From Azomonas agilis (lineage in GTDB: Bacteria; Pseudomonadota; Gammaproteobacteria; Pseudomonadales; Pseudomonadaceae): a stretch of DNA of 64,000 nucleotides. Positions 49,701 to 59,920 of the stretch are shown here, piece after piece (the first letter of the stretch is position 1; the number at the start of each line of letters is the position of its first letter). The position numbers were made by a program, and so were the translations under genes. Where the stretch lies: the NCBI RefSeq assembly GCF_007830255.1, contig NZ_VLKG01000014.1:1-64000 (forward strand), written 5' to 3'. The notes below the pieces were generated by a model. It was not told the origin of the DNA. It did no database searches and saw nothing but the letters and a program-made list of their open reading frames with translations.

Positions 49701-51715
49701 GATTTTCCATTGATACCCTCTGTCGTACCGATTTCGTCGGTGGCACTAGATACGTTCAGTGTGCTGATCTTTGTCGGCAGACTGGTGTTACTGTCTGTGC
49801 CAAAGCGACTGCCGGGCAAGGTGAAATCATAGGATGGGTTAATGTCGCTGATGAGGGTCATTACCGGTACAGCGCAGCTTTGTGCGCCGCCGCCACCACT
49901 GGCTCGGGCAACATAGGGAGGCTTCCAACCAGGGGCCGGCAGACGCAGGTCGGATTGGGTATCTCGTGCATTGCTACCGTAAGTGTAGGCACTAGAGCCA
50001 GAACTTGCTCCAGCGAAATAGCGCAGGCCCTCGAACATCATCTCGGCCAGTGGATTACCCCACATACTGCATACCCCGTCGACTTTCGAGGTAATGGGTA
50101 CATCAGCAATCCAACCGCAGTTACTGTACTGATAACTGGAGTTGAAGTCGACGATGCGTAGCTTGTTCAGGGTAGCAACGATGCCGTCGCTGACATCGGT
50201 ACGGAACTGGCCAGTTTCCTCATTCACTTCGCGGGCAAAGGAGTCGATATTGCTACGTAGTACGCCGCCTTTGGTGTTCTTAGCGTAGGCGCCGGTCAAC
50301 AAACCGAACTTCATCGAGTCGTTTTCACCGAAGTCATGCAGGATACCCGTGGGTTTGTAACTGAGGCTGCCGCTGCTACCAGAGTAGGCCTTACAGTTAT
50401 CCTCTCGTAGGTTGGCATCGTTCGGACAGGCAAGAACCTTCAGGTCGTAGTCGGTCAGAGTGCTGTTGGTGGGGTCATTAGGGGGCCTGAACCAAAGCTG
50501 CCAGTTGTCATCGCCAGTACCTTCCTCATGACGGAACTTGATAGTGTAGTCGGTACCTGCGCTCAGAAGAATGCTACCGGAGTGGGAGGCCAACGAACTT
50601 GCGCTGTTATTGGCACCATGACCGCCATACCAGTAGGCCACACGCGTAGAGCCGACATAAAAATCCACAGCATCGTCACCATTAACCGCAAACTGGTAGC
50701 TGCCGGTAGCCGGAACACGCAAGGTACCGGTGATCAGAGTGTGGTAGTCATTATGGGAACACCTATTATGACTGTTGCCAGTAAAGGGGTTGTTATTCGC
50801 ACCAGTGGTATTGATATTGCTGACAGTACCGCTGCCACAGCGATTGCTGGTCGAATCGGCGTTGAACAGATTGTTCATCTCAGATTCATTGTTGGGGCTA
50901 TCAGGTTGGCTGTCTTTCCAAGTGGTGATGCTCAACCCTCTTGGGAAAAAACTGGAGGGTACTATAATCCAATTGTTCGGCCCACCGCTGGTGCAATCGG
51001 TACTGTTGTTTACACACTTGTCGCTGGCCACGGGGCCTTCCTTGGAGACCCACTCCCAAATTCGGTAGGAACTATTGGTTAAAACCCGGAGGATCGGTGT
51101 GTCTGCATTACTTAGAGTGGTGACCGCAAACAGGTGACGGAATCCAGTCGGCGGTGCGGACAGCGGCGCGTAGTCGCCGATGGCGAAGTTGTCGCGCACG
51201 GGGTCGTATTCCTTGCCTGAGCTGTGGGCATCTTGCGGAATGAAGGCGGCGCGCAACACGGTTTCACCAGCATCATCGGTGGATCGGTAGCCACCGTAGA
51301 GCACCTTGCGCAAGGCATCCATGCGCGAAGTGGCTAGATAGTTAAGGAAGTTGCCGCTCCAAGCATTGTTACAAGTGTTGCCCGCGCCTGCTGAGGCAGT
51401 GGGTTCGAAGCGGCCATTCTGGTGCCTGTAGCAAACAGCTGAGTTGAAATAGCCGTAGTAGGTAATACTTGGCTTGAAGCCAACATCAAGTATGCCATCG
51501 CCATCTAGGTCGAAAGCATCGTTATAGGCTTCGTAATACAACTTATGGTCACGGCCCATGACCAGTAGGTTCAGAGGAGGAACCGACTGGCTAACAAATA
51601 GTGGCGTTTGATAAGGCTCACTGGGGCCTGCCTGAATCGAGGTGACGGAAAGCAATGCACCTGTTATCCACAAGACGCTTAGGGCCGCTTTGACGAAAGA
51701 GCCGTCAATGCTCAT
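46724..51715 (-). CDS. pilY1: Type IV pilus tip adhesin PilY1 (PilC family) with PA14-like insertion
   Basis: 1663 residues from ATG 51715 (GAAGGAG upstream) with a signal peptide cut near QAG. The N-terminal PPLNLLVMGRDHKLYYEAYN is typical of PilY1. About residues 325-420 read as a PA14 domain (LRVPATGSYQFAVNGDDAVD, then YTIKFRHEEGTGDDNWQLWF), a sugar-binding fold not in the Pseudomonas aeruginosa protein. No MIDAS-type vWA motif is evident. The C-terminal propeller holds a calcium loop DDNSDGVADYVYAGD (about 1360). It lies opposite to the minor pilins. Confidence 0.9.
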   Translation of the reverse strand: MSIDGSFVKAALSVLWITGALLSVTSIQAGPSEPYQTPLFVSQSVPPLNLLVMGRDHKLYYEAYNDAFDLDGDGILDVGFKPSITYYGYFNSAVCYRHQNGRFEPTASAGAGNTCNNAWSGNFLNYLATSRMDALRKVLYGGYRSTDDAGETVLRAAFIPQDAHSSGKEYDPVRDNFAIGDYAPLSAPPTGFRHLFAVTTLSNADTPILRVLTNSSYRIWEWVSKEGPVASDKCVNNSTDCTSGGPNNWIIVPSSFFPRGLSITTWKDSQPDSPNNESEMNNLFNADSTSNRCGSGTVSNINTTGANNNPFTGNSHNRCSHNDYHTLITGTLRVPATGSYQFAVNGDDAVDFYVGSTRVAYWYGGHGANNSASSLASHSGSILLSAGTDYTIKFRHEEGTGDDNWQLWFRPPNDPTNSTLTDYDLKVLACPNDANLREDNCKAYSGSSGSLSYKPTGILHDFGENDSMKFGLLTGAYAKNTKGGVLRSNIDSFAREVNEETGQFRTDVSDGIVATLNKLRIVDFNSSYQYSNCGWIADVPITSKVDGVCSMWGNPLAEMMFEGLRYFAGASSGSSAYTYGSNARDTQSDLRLPAPGWKPPYVARASGGGGAQSCAVPVMTLISDINPSYDFTLPGSRFGTDSNTSLPTKISTLNVSSATDEIGTTEGINGKSYFIGQSNADNANSAPTAKIINNLSWARGLSPEEPSKQGTFYSAGIAKFAAENVVGGDKKMLTYSIALASPLPQITFPIGTDGNQSITLVPFAKSVGGGYSIDPTSNFQPTNQIVDYYVISIANTTGPGGADYKASVNGGRPYAQFRINYEDVEQGADHDMDAIALYTLSVEANGSLKVRLDSEYASGGIIQLMGYVISGTTADGIYLEVRDRDTNSEHPYKLNTPTGQRPGYCDNTTNLATDACRTLPLTAERTFTAILTTTAGFLKNPLWYAAKYGIPERAPSTVIGDPDNYFLVTNALTLKDQLTNAFNDIMQRNNSVTSPAVKPTTPQTADADFFVYRTDYDVETWSGDLIKETIDPNTGNRTSHWRAALGSRSGRTIKMADVAGKALVPLSWDNIRARGVNGIYSGVNLQQALATDPQGTDTPKVDAEGRLTVSADIARGQGHLDFVKGTNTSYRDRKSLLGDIINSSPVVVEGAQYLHYLAEAIEPGSNYAAFADTVKTRSTPLVFVGANDGMLHAFDTETGAEKFAFVPSAVIPNLNKLTSSDYNEAGGEHQFFVDGTPVVRDVYFDNQWHTVLVGTLRAGGKSIFALDITDPDDIRLLWELTEGDDLQDEETQSDVGYSFPVPTIARLHNGKWAVVTGNGYDSARGRAVLFLIDIKTGELTKIPTKDSDSLNGLSSVRVADDNSDGVADYVYAGDLKGNLWRFDLDPTGSKQDSAYTVSFGGSPLFAAKDGTGSSANTQAITAPPSVVRHPSMQGYILMFGTGRYFQLTDKETDKLDSLYGIWDRETKGASPNSTPSLSRDNLQQQTFITETSNTWSSGTSSQMTQNIRVLSNNSITWAQSSTDTNSERKFGWYLDLKVGNELKGERITDEMAARGQVLFFTTRTPSNDPCEAGLEGWTYGINPYTGGVTRFNVFDFDKNTMVNSGDSYNFNGTATVISGFKTPAGGISLSNNTLFTTDGSAVTVDFDPGAPGRQSWQIIPEDD

Positions 51716-51906
51716 ATTTTCTGCTCCTTCAGTTAAATACTTTGGCTCTAGTGGTGTATAGGTTGGCTTTGTGCCCAACCCCAACCAAGTCTTGATCTGT
51801 GAGCGATTTCGGGTTTACCTGTTCACACACCGCCTTGCATCCTGAGCCCCACTCTGGAGTAACCGCACTCCATCCTCAGCGCGTCGAAAGGTAAGTTTGC
51901 GAAGGG

Positions 51907-52845
51907 TTAAGTCCCCCGCAGCTCTTTAGGAATCGAAAAGGTCAAATGCTCGGGGCGGCCTTCTAACTCTTCTACCGCTTCCGCGCCCCACTCTTGTAAG
52001 CGCTGCACCACCGCATGCACCAAAACCTCCGGCGCTGAAGCTCCCGCCGTAATGCCCACCTTATCGACCTGCTCAAACCACTCTGGTTTTAGATTTTCTG
52101 CCCCATCAATCAGGTAAGCGGGTGTACCCATACGCTCCGAAAGCTCGCGTAAGCGGTTGGAGTTCGAGCTATTAGGACTGCCCACCACCAGCACTAAATC
52201 GCAGTCAACGGCCAAGTGTTTAACCGCGTCCTGACGGTTTTGAGTGGCATAGCAGATATCATCTTTACGAGGGCCACCAATGCTGGGAAAACGAGTCCGC
52301 AATAAATCAATGATGCGGCGCGTATCATCCATAGACAGGGTGGTTTGGGTCACAAAAGCCAAAGCCTCGGGATACCGTACCTCCAGTTGAGCTACATCTT
52401 CCTCACTCTCTACTAAGTAAATAGCCCCACCGTTGCGCGTATCATATTGGCCCATGGTTCCCTCTACCTCTGGGTGTCCCGCATGGCCAATCAAAATGCA
52501 CTCGCGCCCTTCCCTGCTGTACTTTGCGACTTCCAGATGCACTTTAGTAACCAGCGGACAGGTGGCATCAAAAATTTTTAGCCCACGCTGCTCCGCCTGC
52601 TGCCGCACGGCTTGGGATACTCCGTGGGCACTAAAAATGACGATGACTTGATCGGGAACTTGATCCAATTCCTCAACAAAGATAGCCCCACGGGCGCGCA
52701 AATCCTCCACCACAAATTTGTTATGCACCACCTCATGTCGAACGTAAATGGGTGGCCCAAAGATTTCTAAGGCCCGGTTGACAATCTCAATCGCGCGATC
52801 GACTCCGGCGCAAAAGCCTCTAGGATTAGCAAGTTTGATTCGCAT
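51907..52845 (-). CDS. ispH: 4-hydroxy-3-methylbut-2-enyl diphosphate reductase
   Basis: 312 residues. The three Fe-S cluster cysteines are seen at GFCAGVDRA (Cys12), [10 protein letters not shown] (about 96) and CYATQNRQ (about 197), with His ([14 protein letters not shown]) and Glu126-type residues. Last step of the MEP isoprenoid pathway. Follows fkpB by 54 bases. The about 190 bases to pilY1 contain nothing I can identify. Confidence 0.97.
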   Translation of the reverse strand: MRIKLANPRGFCAGVDRAIEIVNRALEIFGPPIYVRHEVVHNKFVVEDLRARGAIFVEELDQVPDQVIVIFSAHGVSQAVRQQAEQRGLKIFDATCPLVTKVHLEVAKYSREGRECILIGHAGHPEVEGTMGQYDTRNGGAIYLVESEEDVAQLEVRYPEALAFVTQTTLSMDDTRRIIDLLRTRFPSIGGPRKDDICYATQNRQDAVKHLAVDCDLVLVVGSPNSSNSNRLRELSERMGTPAYLIDGAENLKPEWFEQVDKVGITAGASAPEVLVHAVVQRLQEWGAEAVEELEGRPEHLTFSIPKELRGT

Positions 52846-52899
52846 GATGGATTCCGCAAACAGATAAAGCAGTCCCTACCGAGTGACCCATACTCCTGC

Positions 52900-53331
52900 T
52901 TAAATCACTTCAATCACTTCTACATCAAAAATCAAAGTTTGACCGGCCAGTGGATGGTTAAAATCAACGGTTACTTGTTGAGCGTCAAAATCTTTAACGA
53001 CACCCGGCAACTGAGCTTTGGCTGCATCAGAAAACATCACCATTAAGCCTTCAGATAACTCCATACCCTCAAACTGAGTGCGGGATAATTTCTGCACATT
53101 ATTGGGATTATGGGGGCCAAAAGCCTTTTCAGGAGCCAGCGTTATGCTCTGCTTAGCTCCAGTGCCTAAACCAAATAAACTGTGCTCAAACCCCGGCAGT
53201 AAGCTGCCATCACCCACGGTAAAGGTGGCCGGTTTTTTATCAAAGGTGCTGTCCACCAACTGCCCGGAGTCCATTTTAATGGCAAAGTGCAGGGTTACTT
53301 TTTTTCCCGGCCCGATAAGCTGTTCAGTCAT
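52900..53331 (-). CDS. fkpB: FKBP-type peptidyl-prolyl isomerase (SlpA/FkpB)
   Basis: 143 residues: [20 protein letters not shown], the FKBP fold interrupted by an IF domain (LGTGAKQSITLAPEKAFGPH). Overlaps the lspA end by 8 bases, the usual ileS-lspA-fkpB-ispH arrangement. Confidence 0.93.
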   Translation of the reverse strand: MTEQLIGPGKKVTLHFAIKMDSGQLVDSTFDKKPATFTVGDGSLLPGFEHSLFGLGTGAKQSITLAPEKAFGPHNPNNVQKLSRTQFEGMELSEGLMVMFSDAAKAQLPGVVKDFDAQQVTVDFNHPLAGQTLIFDVEVIEVI

Positions 53332-53854
53332 GGGCTGAACCTCCTGATTGATTGCCTTTAAACATGTCTAGCGCTAACAAAAGCGCCCCCAGAGTAATAG
53401 CGGTGTCGGCAATATTGAAGGCTGGAAAAAACCAGCGGTTCTGCCAATGCACCAGAATAAAATCAATCACATGCCCTAACACAACACGGTCATAAAGATT
53501 ACCCAAAGCCCCTCCTAAAATTAGGGCTAAGGCTATGGCCGTCCAAGACTCATGGGCTTTTAGACGCTTCAACCAAACCACCAGCACTATGCTGACGGCT
53601 AAGGCAATAACAGCAAAAAACCAACGCTGCCAACCCGATTCTGCGGCCAAAAAGCTAAACGCAGCGCCGGTGTTATAGGCCAGAGTCCAGCTAAAATAGC
53701 CCTCAATCACCTCAATACGCTGGTACAGAGTCAGGGTATTTTCAAAATAAAACTTGGTGGCTTGATCCAAAACCAATACCAGCAAACTCAGCCACAGCCA
53801 AGGCAGCTTCCCCAAGGAGCCCATCGAGAGTAATTGGCTCCAGGGCTTAAGCAT
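53324..53854 (-). CDS. lspA: Lipoprotein signal peptidase (SPase II)
   Basis: 176 residues from [20 protein letters not shown], overlapping ileS by 8 bases. Four membrane segments and the aspartic protease pair: Asp in [15 protein letters not shown] and Asp in [11 protein letters not shown]. It removes signal peptides from prolipoproteins in the inner membrane. Confidence 0.95.
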   Translation of the reverse strand: MLKPWSQLLSMGSLGKLPWLWLSLLVLVLDQATKFYFENTLTLYQRIEVIEGYFSWTLAYNTGAAFSFLAAESGWQRWFFAVIALAVSIVLVVWLKRLKAHESWTAIALALILGGALGNLYDRVVLGHVIDFILVHWQNRWFFPAFNIADTAITLGALLLALDMFKGNQSGGSAHD

Positions 53855-56678
53855 AATGACGCACCTCGCCCGCAGCTGTGATGTTGGTGACACAGCGGCC
53901 ACAGAGCTCAGGATGATCCGCATGGGTGCCTACGTCCGGCAGGTGGTGCCAGCAGCGGGTACACTTGGCATGTGCGGTTTTTTGCACGTGCAGCTTCAAG
54001 CCCGATAACTCAGTGCTCGCCGCCTCAGCCGGGGCCGCAGTCAGGGGTTGTAGGGTAACGCCGGAGGTAATCAGCACAAAGCGCAGCTCATCGCCCAAAC
54101 GGGATAGGCTGGCCAGCAATGCGTCCTCGGCATAAAGGGTAACTTCGGCTTGCAAGCTGCCACCGATGACCTTAGCGGTACGCTGATTTTCCAGCTCTTT
54201 GTTCACCGCTGACTTCACAGCCATGACCTGATCCCAGAAGGCGCGATCCAGCTCCGTGCCCTCGGGCAACTCGCTCAAACCCTCATACCAAGTATTGAGC
54301 ATCACCGACTCGTTACGCTCGCCGGGCAGATACTGCCAAATTTCTTCAGCGGTGAAGGCCAATACCGGCGCAATCCAACGCACCAGCGCCTCAGCAGTGT
54401 GGTAGAGCGCAGTTTGGCAGGAGCGACGCGGCAGGCTGTCTGCGCCGGTGGTGTACTGACGATCCTTGATGATGTCGAGGTAGAAACCACCCAACTCTTG
54501 GGCGCAGAAGTTATGCACCTTCTGATACACCACCCAGAAACGGTAGCTGTCGAAGGCTTCCTGTACTTCACGTTGCAGCAACAGTGCCCGATCAATCGCC
54601 CAGCGATCCAGAGCGATCAGCTGATCGTTCGGCACAAGATCCTTGGCTGGATCAAAGCCGCTCAGGTTGGAGAGCAGGAAGCGTGCAGTATTACGAATCC
54701 GGCGGTAGGAGTCAGCACTGCGCTGAAGGATTTGCTGGGAGACGGACATCTCACCCGAATAATCGGTGGAGGCGACCCAGAGGCGCAGAATATCCGCACC
54801 CAAGCTGTCCGTGACTTGCTGCGGCACAATCACGTTGCCCAAGGATTTGGACATCTTGCGGCCCGTCTCGTCCACGGTAAAGCCGTGGGTCAACAAAGCA
54901 CGGTACGGCGCGTGACCGTCGATGGCACAGCCGGTCAGCAGGGAAGAATGGAACCAGCCACGATGCTGGTCGGAGCCTTCCAGATAGAGGTCAGCACGCG
55001 GGCCTTGATCGTGGCCCATGGGATGGGAGCCGCGCATCACATGCCAATGGGTAGTGCCGGAATCAAACCACACATCCAAGGTATCGCTGATTTTTTCATA
55101 CTGCGCGGCTTCTTCGCCCAGAAGCTCAGCGGCTTCCAGCTTGAACCACGCCTCAATACCTTCTTGCTCGACGCGTTGCGCTACCGCCTCCATCAGCTCC
55201 ACGGTGCGTGGATGCAGCTCGCCGCTTTCACGGTGCAGGAAGAAGGGAATCGGCACGCCCCAGTTACGCTGGCGGGAGATACACCAGTCCGGGCGGTCGG
55301 CAATCATGTTGTGTAGACGTTGCTTACCCCAAGCGGGCACAAACTCGGTTTGCTCAATGGCGCTCAGGGCGCGCTCACGCAGAGTAGCTCCGCTGCTGGG
55401 TTGCTTGTCCATGCCTACAAACCACTGAGCAGTGGCGCGGTAGATCAGCGGAGTTTTGTGCCGCCAGCAGTGCATGTAACTGTGGGTGATGCGCTCATGC
55501 TTGAGCAGATTACCCACTTCACCCAACTTAGCCACGATGTTCGGTGTAGCCTTCCAAATAAACTGACCGCCAAACAGCGGCAACGACTCCACATACACAC
55601 CGTTGCTCTGCACGGGGTTAAGGATATCGTCGTTTTGCAGGCCGTAACGCTTACTGGAGTAGAAGTCGTCCTCACCGTAAGCAGGCGCGGAATGCACAAT
55701 ACCCGTACCGGCATCCACGCCCACATAATCCGCCAAATAGACGGGTGAGAAACGCTCATAGAAGGGATGGCGGAAGCGGATCAGCTCCAGCGCTTCGCCC
55801 TTGGTGGTAGCGATGATGGTACCTTCCAGCGCATAACGTTTGAGGCAGCTTTCGACCAGCTCCTCAGCCAGCAGCAACAGGCGCTCGCCAGTATCCACCA
55901 AGGCGTAGTTAAACTCGGGATGGACGTTCAGGGCTTGGTTGGCCGGAATGGTCCAAGGCGTAGTCGTCCAGATCACAATGGCCGCAGGCTTGGGCAGGCT
56001 GGCCAGACCGAAGGCAGCGGCCAGCTTGTCGGCATCTTCAACCGGGAAGGCTACATCAATGGCTTCGGACTGTTTGTCCTGATACTCCACCTCAGCCTCA
56101 GCCAAAGCTGAACCGCAGTCAAAGCACCAGTTCACCGGCTTCAGGCCTTTGAATACAAAGCCTTGCTTGACCATTTCGCCCAATGCACGAATTTCGCCGG
56201 CTTCGTTGGCAAAATCCATAGTGCGGTAAGGATTATCCCAATCACCCAATACACCGAGGCGAATAAAGTTAGCCTTCTGCTCTTCCACTTGCTCGGCGGC
56301 GTAGCTGCGGCACAGCTCGCGGGTTTTATCGGCGGGCAGGTTTTTGCCGTGTGTCACCTCAACCTGGAGCTCAATGGGCAGACCGTGGCAGTCCCAACCT
56401 GGCACATAAGGCGCATCAAAACCGGACAGGGTTTTAGAGCGGATGATCATATCTTTGATGATCTTATTCACCGCATGACCGATGTGAATGTTGCCGTTGG
56501 CGTAGGGTGGGCCATCGTGCAAAACAAACTTCGGGCGACCCTCGCCAATCTGACGCAGCTTCCGGTACAGGTCGATCTGCTTCCAGCGGTGCAGAGTCTC
56601 TGGTTCGCGCTGAGGCAAACCAGCCTTCATGGGAAATTCCGTCGCGGGCAAATTGAGGGTGGCTTTGTAATCGGTCAT
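53847..56678 (-). CDS. ileS: Isoleucyl-tRNA synthetase
   Basis: 943 residues of class Ia: HIGH motif in [11 protein letters not shown] (about 60), CP1 editing domain, KMSKS in [10 protein letters not shown] (about 605), and the C-terminal zinc motif CTRCWHH...CGRC (about 907-931). Complete and of normal length for the gammaproteobacterial type. Confidence 0.98.
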   Translation of the reverse strand: MTDYKATLNLPATEFPMKAGLPQREPETLHRWKQIDLYRKLRQIGEGRPKFVLHDGPPYANGNIHIGHAVNKIIKDMIIRSKTLSGFDAPYVPGWDCHGLPIELQVEVTHGKNLPADKTRELCRSYAAEQVEEQKANFIRLGVLGDWDNPYRTMDFANEAGEIRALGEMVKQGFVFKGLKPVNWCFDCGSALAEAEVEYQDKQSEAIDVAFPVEDADKLAAAFGLASLPKPAAIVIWTTTPWTIPANQALNVHPEFNYALVDTGERLLLLAEELVESCLKRYALEGTIIATTKGEALELIRFRHPFYERFSPVYLADYVGVDAGTGIVHSAPAYGEDDFYSSKRYGLQNDDILNPVQSNGVYVESLPLFGGQFIWKATPNIVAKLGEVGNLLKHERITHSYMHCWRHKTPLIYRATAQWFVGMDKQPSSGATLRERALSAIEQTEFVPAWGKQRLHNMIADRPDWCISRQRNWGVPIPFFLHRESGELHPRTVELMEAVAQRVEQEGIEAWFKLEAAELLGEEAAQYEKISDTLDVWFDSGTTHWHVMRGSHPMGHDQGPRADLYLEGSDQHRGWFHSSLLTGCAIDGHAPYRALLTHGFTVDETGRKMSKSLGNVIVPQQVTDSLGADILRLWVASTDYSGEMSVSQQILQRSADSYRRIRNTARFLLSNLSGFDPAKDLVPNDQLIALDRWAIDRALLLQREVQEAFDSYRFWVVYQKVHNFCAQELGGFYLDIIKDRQYTTGADSLPRRSCQTALYHTAEALVRWIAPVLAFTAEEIWQYLPGERNESVMLNTWYEGLSELPEGTELDRAFWDQVMAVKSAVNKELENQRTAKVIGGSLQAEVTLYAEDALLASLSRLGDELRFVLITSGVTLQPLTAAPAEAASTELSGLKLHVQKTAHAKCTRCWHHLPDVGTHADHPELCGRCVTNITAAGEVRHYA

Positions 56679-56693
56679 TTCAGTTTTGACTCG

Positions 56694-57629
56694 TCATAAG
56701 GGTGTTGACGCCCAATAGGCACGGGCGGCGGCAATGTCTGAATCAATTGCCTGTCTCAAGGCATCTAAAGAAGCAAAACGCTGTTCATCGCGCAGTTTGT
56801 GGCAAAAGGTGACCCGCATAAAACGACCATAGAGATCGCCTTGGTAGTTCAGCAGATGCACCTCTAGGTGTGGCAGCCCATCCCCCTGCACCGAGGGGCG
56901 CAAGCCGATATTAGCCACCCCAACCAAACGCTGGCCATCCACCTCCGCCGATACGGTATAAACCCCTGACAGAGCCACACGGCGGCGCTTTAACTGAATA
57001 TTGGCCGTGGGCGCACCTAACTGGCGACCCAAGTGCTGACCATGAATCACACGACCGCAGAGGGCATAGTCTCGCCCTAAAAGATTGGCGGCATGGGCTA
57101 AATCACCGGCAGCCAAGGCTTGGCGTACGGCCGTACTGCTGACGCGCTCATGACCCAGTGTCAGGGTCGTTGCAGCCTCAACTGAGAAGCCATGCACCTG
57201 CCCGGCCTGTTGCAAGAAGGCGAAGTCTCCGGCGCGATCGCAGCCAAAACGGAAATCATCCCCCACTTCCAAATGGCGTACGGCCAGCCCCTGTACCAGA
57301 ATCTGCTGCACAAAGTCTTCGGCACTGTGCTCACGTAAACGCGGATTAAAGGGCAGACACAGCACCTGATCCACACCCTCTTGGGCCAACAAAGCCAGCT
57401 TTTCCCGCAGACGGGTCAGGCGCGGCGGTGCTTCAGCCGGGGTGAAGAACTCGCGCGGCTGTGGCTCAAAAATCACCACACAGCTCGGCACGCCCAAAGC
57501 CTGTGCCCGAGCACGCAACTGCCCCAAAATGGCCTGATGCCCTCGGTGTACGCCATCAAAGTTACCAATGGTAGCCACACAGCCCCGATGCCGGGGTTGC
57601 AGGTTGTGAAGATCCCGAACCAGCTGCAT
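56694..57629 (-). CDS. ribF: Bifunctional riboflavin kinase/FAD synthetase
   Basis: 311 residues from MQLVRDLHNLQPRHRGCVAT. N-terminal adenylyltransferase with IGNFDGVHRGHQ (about 20-31) and the C-terminal riboflavin kinase with GAPTANIQLK and GLPHLEVHLLNYQGDLYG. Makes FMN and FAD. 15 bases before ileS. Confidence 0.96.
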   Translation of the reverse strand: MQLVRDLHNLQPRHRGCVATIGNFDGVHRGHQAILGQLRARAQALGVPSCVVIFEPQPREFFTPAEAPPRLTRLREKLALLAQEGVDQVLCLPFNPRLREHSAEDFVQQILVQGLAVRHLEVGDDFRFGCDRAGDFAFLQQAGQVHGFSVEAATTLTLGHERVSSTAVRQALAAGDLAHAANLLGRDYALCGRVIHGQHLGRQLGAPTANIQLKRRRVALSGVYTVSAEVDGQRLVGVANIGLRPSVQGDGLPHLEVHLLNYQGDLYGRFMRVTFCHKLRDEQRFASLDALRQAIDSDIAAARAYWASTPL

Positions 57630-57698
57630 ACCGCCACATCTTCGCAAAATGATTGATTATACGCATGAGTACTGCATTTCAGACAAGAATCCGGGCCT

Positions 57699-59246
57699 TC
57701 AATGCCGTAAATGTCTTAAGCGCAATCCCGTAGCAACCAAACCGGCAATAAAGGCCAGTAATCCCACCACCACCAAAAACCCTAAATACCAGACTCGCTG
57801 CAGCCAATCCCAAGCGAACCATTCAGCACTGGGCACATTTAGCCACAAAACACTAAGGATCATGGCAAGACATCCCGTACCTAATCGCAGGCTAAACAAC
57901 CCCCAACCGGGCTTAGGCTGATAAATACCTGCCTGACGCAAACCACGGAACAACAGCACCACATTGAGCAACGAAGATAAGGAGGTTGCCAAAGCCAACC
58001 CCACATGCTGTAAAGGCCAAATCAGGATCAGATTAAACGCCATATTGGCCACCATACAGATCACGGCAATCCGTACCGGCGTTTTTATATCCTGCCGCGC
58101 AAAAAACCCCGGTGCCAATACCTTCACCAACATAAAAGCAAGAACACCTAAGGAATAGGCCACCAAAGCGCGGGCAGACTGCACAACGGCCTCTTCAGTC
58201 ATGGCACCGTAGTAGAATAGCCCCGCAATCAAAGGCTCGGCCAAAATACCCAAGGCCAAAGCCGCAGGAACACCGACTAAGAGCACCATGCGCAATCCCC
58301 AATCCAGCGTGTCCGAAAAGGCCTCTCCTTCAGCGCTGGCATGATGGCGCGATAAGCTCGGCAAAATCACCGTACCTATGGCAATCCCAAAGGCACCAAG
58401 GGGTAGCTCTGACAGCCGATCAGCATAATACAGCCAAGATACGCTACCTGTGGGCAGGAATGAGGCCAGCACTGTATCCAATAACAAATTGATTTGGCTG
58501 ACCGATACCCCAAAGAGCGCAGGAACCATCAGCAGTAGAATTCGCTTTACCCCTTCATCCTTTAAATTTAAGCGCGGACGGGGTAATAAACCTAAACGGG
58601 CCACAAAGGGTAACTGAAAGCCTAGCTGTGCAACCCCCGCGATAAATACCCCCCACGCCAAAGCCATCACGGGCTGCTCAAACCAAGGTGATAGCCATAC
58701 TGCTGCTGCAATTAAGCACAGATTGAGCAACACGGGTGTAAAAGCTGGTACCGCGAATTGCCCGTAGCTGTTAAGAATTCCGGCCGTAAAAGCGGTCAAG
58801 GAAATCAACAGCAAATAAGGAAAGGTGATACGTAACAGCTCACCAGCGAGGGCCAGCTTCTCTGGGTCATCATGAAAGCCCGGTGCAAACAGCATCACCA
58901 CATAGGGCGAAGCCACTACCCCCAAAGCGGTTAAGGCCGTTAATACCAAACCCAAAGTACCTGCCGTGTAATCCACTAAAGCCTTTACCTCAGCCAAACT
59001 GCGCTGGGTACGATACTCAGAAATCACCGGCACAAAAGCCTGAGCAAAAGCCCCTTCAGCAAACAGCCGCCTCAAAAAATTGGGAATTTTAAAGGCAATA
59101 AAAAAGGCATCTGCAGCGGCCCCTGATCCAAAATAATTGGCTACGATAATGTCGCGCGCCATACCAAGAATCCGAGACAGCATCGTCATGATGCTTACCA
59201 CAATCCCCGAGCGCAATAAGCCACTCCGGGCAGACTGTTCAGACAT
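57699..59246 (-). CDS. murJ: Lipid II flippase MurJ
   Basis: 515 residues from MSEQSARSGLLRSGIVVSIM. About 14 membrane segments of the MOP superfamily. Conserved Arg and Glu residues near the N terminus (RILGMARDIIVANYFG, RRLFAEGAFAQAFVP) are as in MurJ. It exports lipid II for peptidoglycan synthesis. Confidence 0.96.
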   Translation of the reverse strand: MSEQSARSGLLRSGIVVSIMTMLSRILGMARDIIVANYFGSGAAADAFFIAFKIPNFLRRLFAEGAFAQAFVPVISEYRTQRSLAEVKALVDYTAGTLGLVLTALTALGVVASPYVVMLFAPGFHDDPEKLALAGELLRITFPYLLLISLTAFTAGILNSYGQFAVPAFTPVLLNLCLIAAAVWLSPWFEQPVMALAWGVFIAGVAQLGFQLPFVARLGLLPRPRLNLKDEGVKRILLLMVPALFGVSVSQINLLLDTVLASFLPTGSVSWLYYADRLSELPLGAFGIAIGTVILPSLSRHHASAEGEAFSDTLDWGLRMVLLVGVPAALALGILAEPLIAGLFYYGAMTEEAVVQSARALVAYSLGVLAFMLVKVLAPGFFARQDIKTPVRIAVICMVANMAFNLILIWPLQHVGLALATSLSSLLNVVLLFRGLRQAGIYQPKPGWGLFSLRLGTGCLAMILSVLWLNVPSAEWFAWDWLQRVWYLGFLVVVGLLAFIAGLVATGLRLRHLRH

Positions 59247-59357
59247 AAAGGCTACCGAAAAAGACAATGGGCTGAGCTAAAATCAGACTTGTTTCATAAT
59301 GAGAGGGCGAGTGTAGCCACCTCCCCCCTTCTCGACCAGAGGTAACCCTTTTTACCC

Positions 59358-59387
59358 TTGACAAGAAGGCATTGACTAAGCACAATT
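59358..59387 (+). promoter_or_regulatory. Probable rpsT promoter
   Basis: TTGACA (59358-59363) and ACAATT (59382-59387) with an 18-bp spacer, about 55 bases before the GTG start. The divergent murJ gene starts 111 bases away. Confidence 0.5.
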
Positions 59388-59442
59388 CGCGGCCTTATTT
59401 GTCTGGTAATTCCCAGTCCCCAGTTTTTCGAGGAGTTCGACG

Positions 59443-59718
59443 GTGGCCAACAGCCCTTCCGCCAAAAAACGCGCAATCCAGGCTGAGAAGCGTCGCAGCC
59501 ACAACGCCAGCTTGCGCTCTATGGTTCGTACCTACATTAAAAATGTGGTTAAAGCACTCGCTGCTAAAGATCTGGAAAAAGCCCAAGTAGCTTATGTAGC
59601 AGCCGTTCCAGTAATCGACCGCATGGCCGATAAAGGCATTATTCATAAAAACAAAGCTGCTCGTCACAAGAGCCGCTTGAATGCTCACCTTAAAGCTCTG
59701 GCTACTGCCGCTGCTTGA
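59443..59718 (+). CDS. rpsT: 30S ribosomal protein S20
   Basis: 91 residues, [21 protein letters not shown], starting with GTG preceded by GAGGAG. It is monocistronic, between its own promoter and a terminator, and is set opposite to its neighbours. Three-helix bundle binding 16S rRNA. Confidence 0.97.
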   Translation: MANSPSAKKRAIQAEKRRSHNASLRSMVRTYIKNVVKALAAKDLEKAQVAYVAAVPVIDRMADKGIIHKNKAARHKSRLNAHLKALATAAA

Positions 59719-59739
59719 TTGAGCCTATTCAGTTTTAAC

Positions 59740-59768
59740 AAAAAACCGGCCTAAACGCCGGTTTTTTG
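59740..59768 (+). terminator. rpsT terminator
   Basis: AAAAAACCGGC and GCCGGTTTTTT around a 6-base loop, about 20 bases after rpsT. Confidence 0.9.
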
Positions 59769-59920
59769 CTATCTGAACCACACTAATGTTGATCGACTCT
59801 CTCTAAAAAGGATTTTTAAAGCCCCAGCTTTAAGCGTGATGGGCAATATAACTCGCGAGTGGAGCATCCCTACCACACTACAGCTCTTCCATACCCGCGA
59901 CTACACGGATTACTAGCAAA

